Below, in pieces: positions 63,320-64,000 of a stretch of 64,000 nt of DNA. Numbering within the stretch: the stretch's first letter is position 1; each line of letters starts with the position of its first letter. The stretch is from Oceanisphaera profunda (lineage in GTDB: Bacteria > Pseudomonadota > Gammaproteobacteria > Enterobacterales > Aeromonadaceae), in assembly GCF_002157895.1 (NCBI RefSeq), contig NZ_CP021377.1, forward strand, positions 2,790,001 to 2,854,000, given 5' to 3'. The notes beneath the pieces were generated by a model, which was not told the origin of the DNA, made no database searches, and worked only from the letters and a program-made list of their open reading frames with translations. Made by a program: the position numbers and the translations under genes.

Positions 63320-64000
63320 GTGCGTATCTCAACTAATCAGTTTTATCAAAACAGCTTGCAGCACATTACCAATAAAAGTAATCAGGCTAATCAGCAGCTC
63401 GATAAATTATCGTCTGGCGTGCGCGTACAAACTGCCGCCGATGATCCGGTAGCGGCTAATGGCATTATGAGTTACAAGCAAGAGCTGAATAATATTGCTC
63501 GTTATCAAAATAATATTAATATGGGTGAAAATCGCCTACGCCGCGAAGAAAGCATTCTCACTAGCGCAGAAAATCTTAGCCAACAAGCCAAAGAGCTGAT
63601 GCTAAAAGCCAATAATGGCGCATACACGGCTCAAGAAAAGGCAGCGCTAAGCAGCGAGCTCACCAGTCGCATTGACGAACTGCTGGACTTAGCCAATAGC
63701 CGAGATGAATTTGGTGATTATATTTTTGCCGGTTTTCAAACCGACGCCGCGCCTTTTTCTCGCCAAGCTAACGGCGATGTGGTCTATCAAGGTGATAGCG
63801 GTCAGCGCGAATTAGCCATTAGCGATAATGTAAAAGTAGGGCTTAATCACGACGGTAATTTAGTGTTTGGCCAAGTGCCTAATCCTAAAGGTGACTTTAC
63901 TGTCAACTACAACTTGCAAGACGGCGTGCGTGAGCAAGGCCTAGTAGTTGAACGGGCGGTAATTAGCGATGCCAACAATGTGCCAGCAGGCCAGCCGTAT
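63320..64000 (+). CDS. flgL: Hook-filament junction protein FlgL (HAP3), cut by the window end
   Basis: 227 codons remain open to the last base. GTG start at 63320 with AAGGAG five bases upstream, nine bases after the flgK stop. The translation starts VRISTNQFYQNSLQHITNKS and contains LSSGVRVQTAADDPVAANGI and ANSRDEFGDYIFAGFQTDAAPF, the flagellin-like FlgL signatures. Binds FlgN before export. About 170-180 C-terminal residues lie outside. Confidence 0.95.
   Translation, partial: MRISTNQFYQNSLQHITNKSNQANQQLDKLSSGVRVQTAADDPVAANGIMSYKQELNNIARYQNNINMGENRLRREESILTSAENLSQQAKELMLKANNGAYTAQEKAALSSELTSRIDELLDLANSRDEFGDYIFAGFQTDAAPFSRQANGDVVYQGDSGQRELAISDNVKVGLNHDGNLVFGQVPNPKGDFTVNYNLQDGVREQGLVVERAVISDANNVPAGQPY

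Noticed and set aside
63204-63452. ORF at the flgK/flgL junction
   Set aside because: Out of frame with both flagellar genes; the real gene there is flgL starting at GTG 63320, which stays open to the window end.
1-64000. tRNA or rRNA genes
   Set aside because: No cloverleaf with a TTC-loop motif or rRNA-like segment was recognised by eye; a dedicated scan could still find one.

Overview
The window comes from a gammaproteobacterium, most likely a marine or brackish member of the Aeromonadaceae (Oceanisphaera / Oceanimonas / Zobellella type). This rests on gene order: flgT<-/flgOP->/flgNMA<-/cheV-cheR->/flgBCDEFGHIJKL-> is the polar-flagellum layout of Vibrio and Aeromonas relatives, and upp-uraA-hda, trmO-rcsF and the talB, proS and YceH proteins are typical of the class. 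The genus is an inference.

Layout. 0-20 kb is mostly housekeeping: uracil salvage (upp, uraA), replication control (hda), a patatin lipase, proS, trmO-rcsF, a DUF3545 protein, talB, an AgcS symporter, an isochorismatase-fold hydrolase, a dCache chemoreceptor and yceH. A tightly coupled minus-strand denitrification unit (three-domain copper nitrite reductase nirK, nirV, SCO copper chaperone) has an FNR/DNR-type box upstream. A yrbG-type cation antiporter follows a leader that looks like a yybP-ykoY manganese riboswitch. 20-29 kb holds a lipoprotein, a serine hydrolase, an HdhA-like dehydrogenase, a higBA toxin-antitoxin pair bracketed by a duplicated piece of the dehydrogenase gene, a thioredoxin-like protein, a Tle1-like DUF2235 hydrolase and a YkvI transporter.

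29.4-42.2 kb is accessory in character: a NERD protein, a FUSC exporter, a beta-CASP metallo-hydrolase, a DUF2726/zinc-ribbon protein, a PLD-helicase-DUF3427 protein with a LexA/S24-like C-terminus coupled by ATGA overlap to a methyltransferase, a zinc deaminase, and a close relative of E. coli hipBA with three evenly spaced operators. The helicase/methyltransferase pair is the best candidate here for a poorly described (possibly defence) system.

42.8-64 kb is the flagellar/chemotaxis cluster, interrupted by an IS110-family element between cheR and flgB and cut by the window end inside flgL. Sigma-54 sites precede flgB, flgF and probably flgO; a sigma-28 site precedes flgM.

The intergenic DNA is crowded with a mosaic of short palindromic modules, named here for reference. 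A is about 90 bp, CTTGCGAGGAGTG...CTCGCAA, with GGCAATCCA/TGGATTGCC arms. B is GCGAGATACCG...CGGTATGACGGC. C is CCTGACG/CGTCAGG followed by GACGGC. D is GCCACGGAAT..CACGGAA. E is built on 7-mers such as GCGCCAA. F is TTGTAGG...CCAGC(T)ACGCTGGC...GGCTACAA. These modules form tandem arrays with exact 230-bp and 112-bp periods, and they inflate the spacers inside the flagellar operon.
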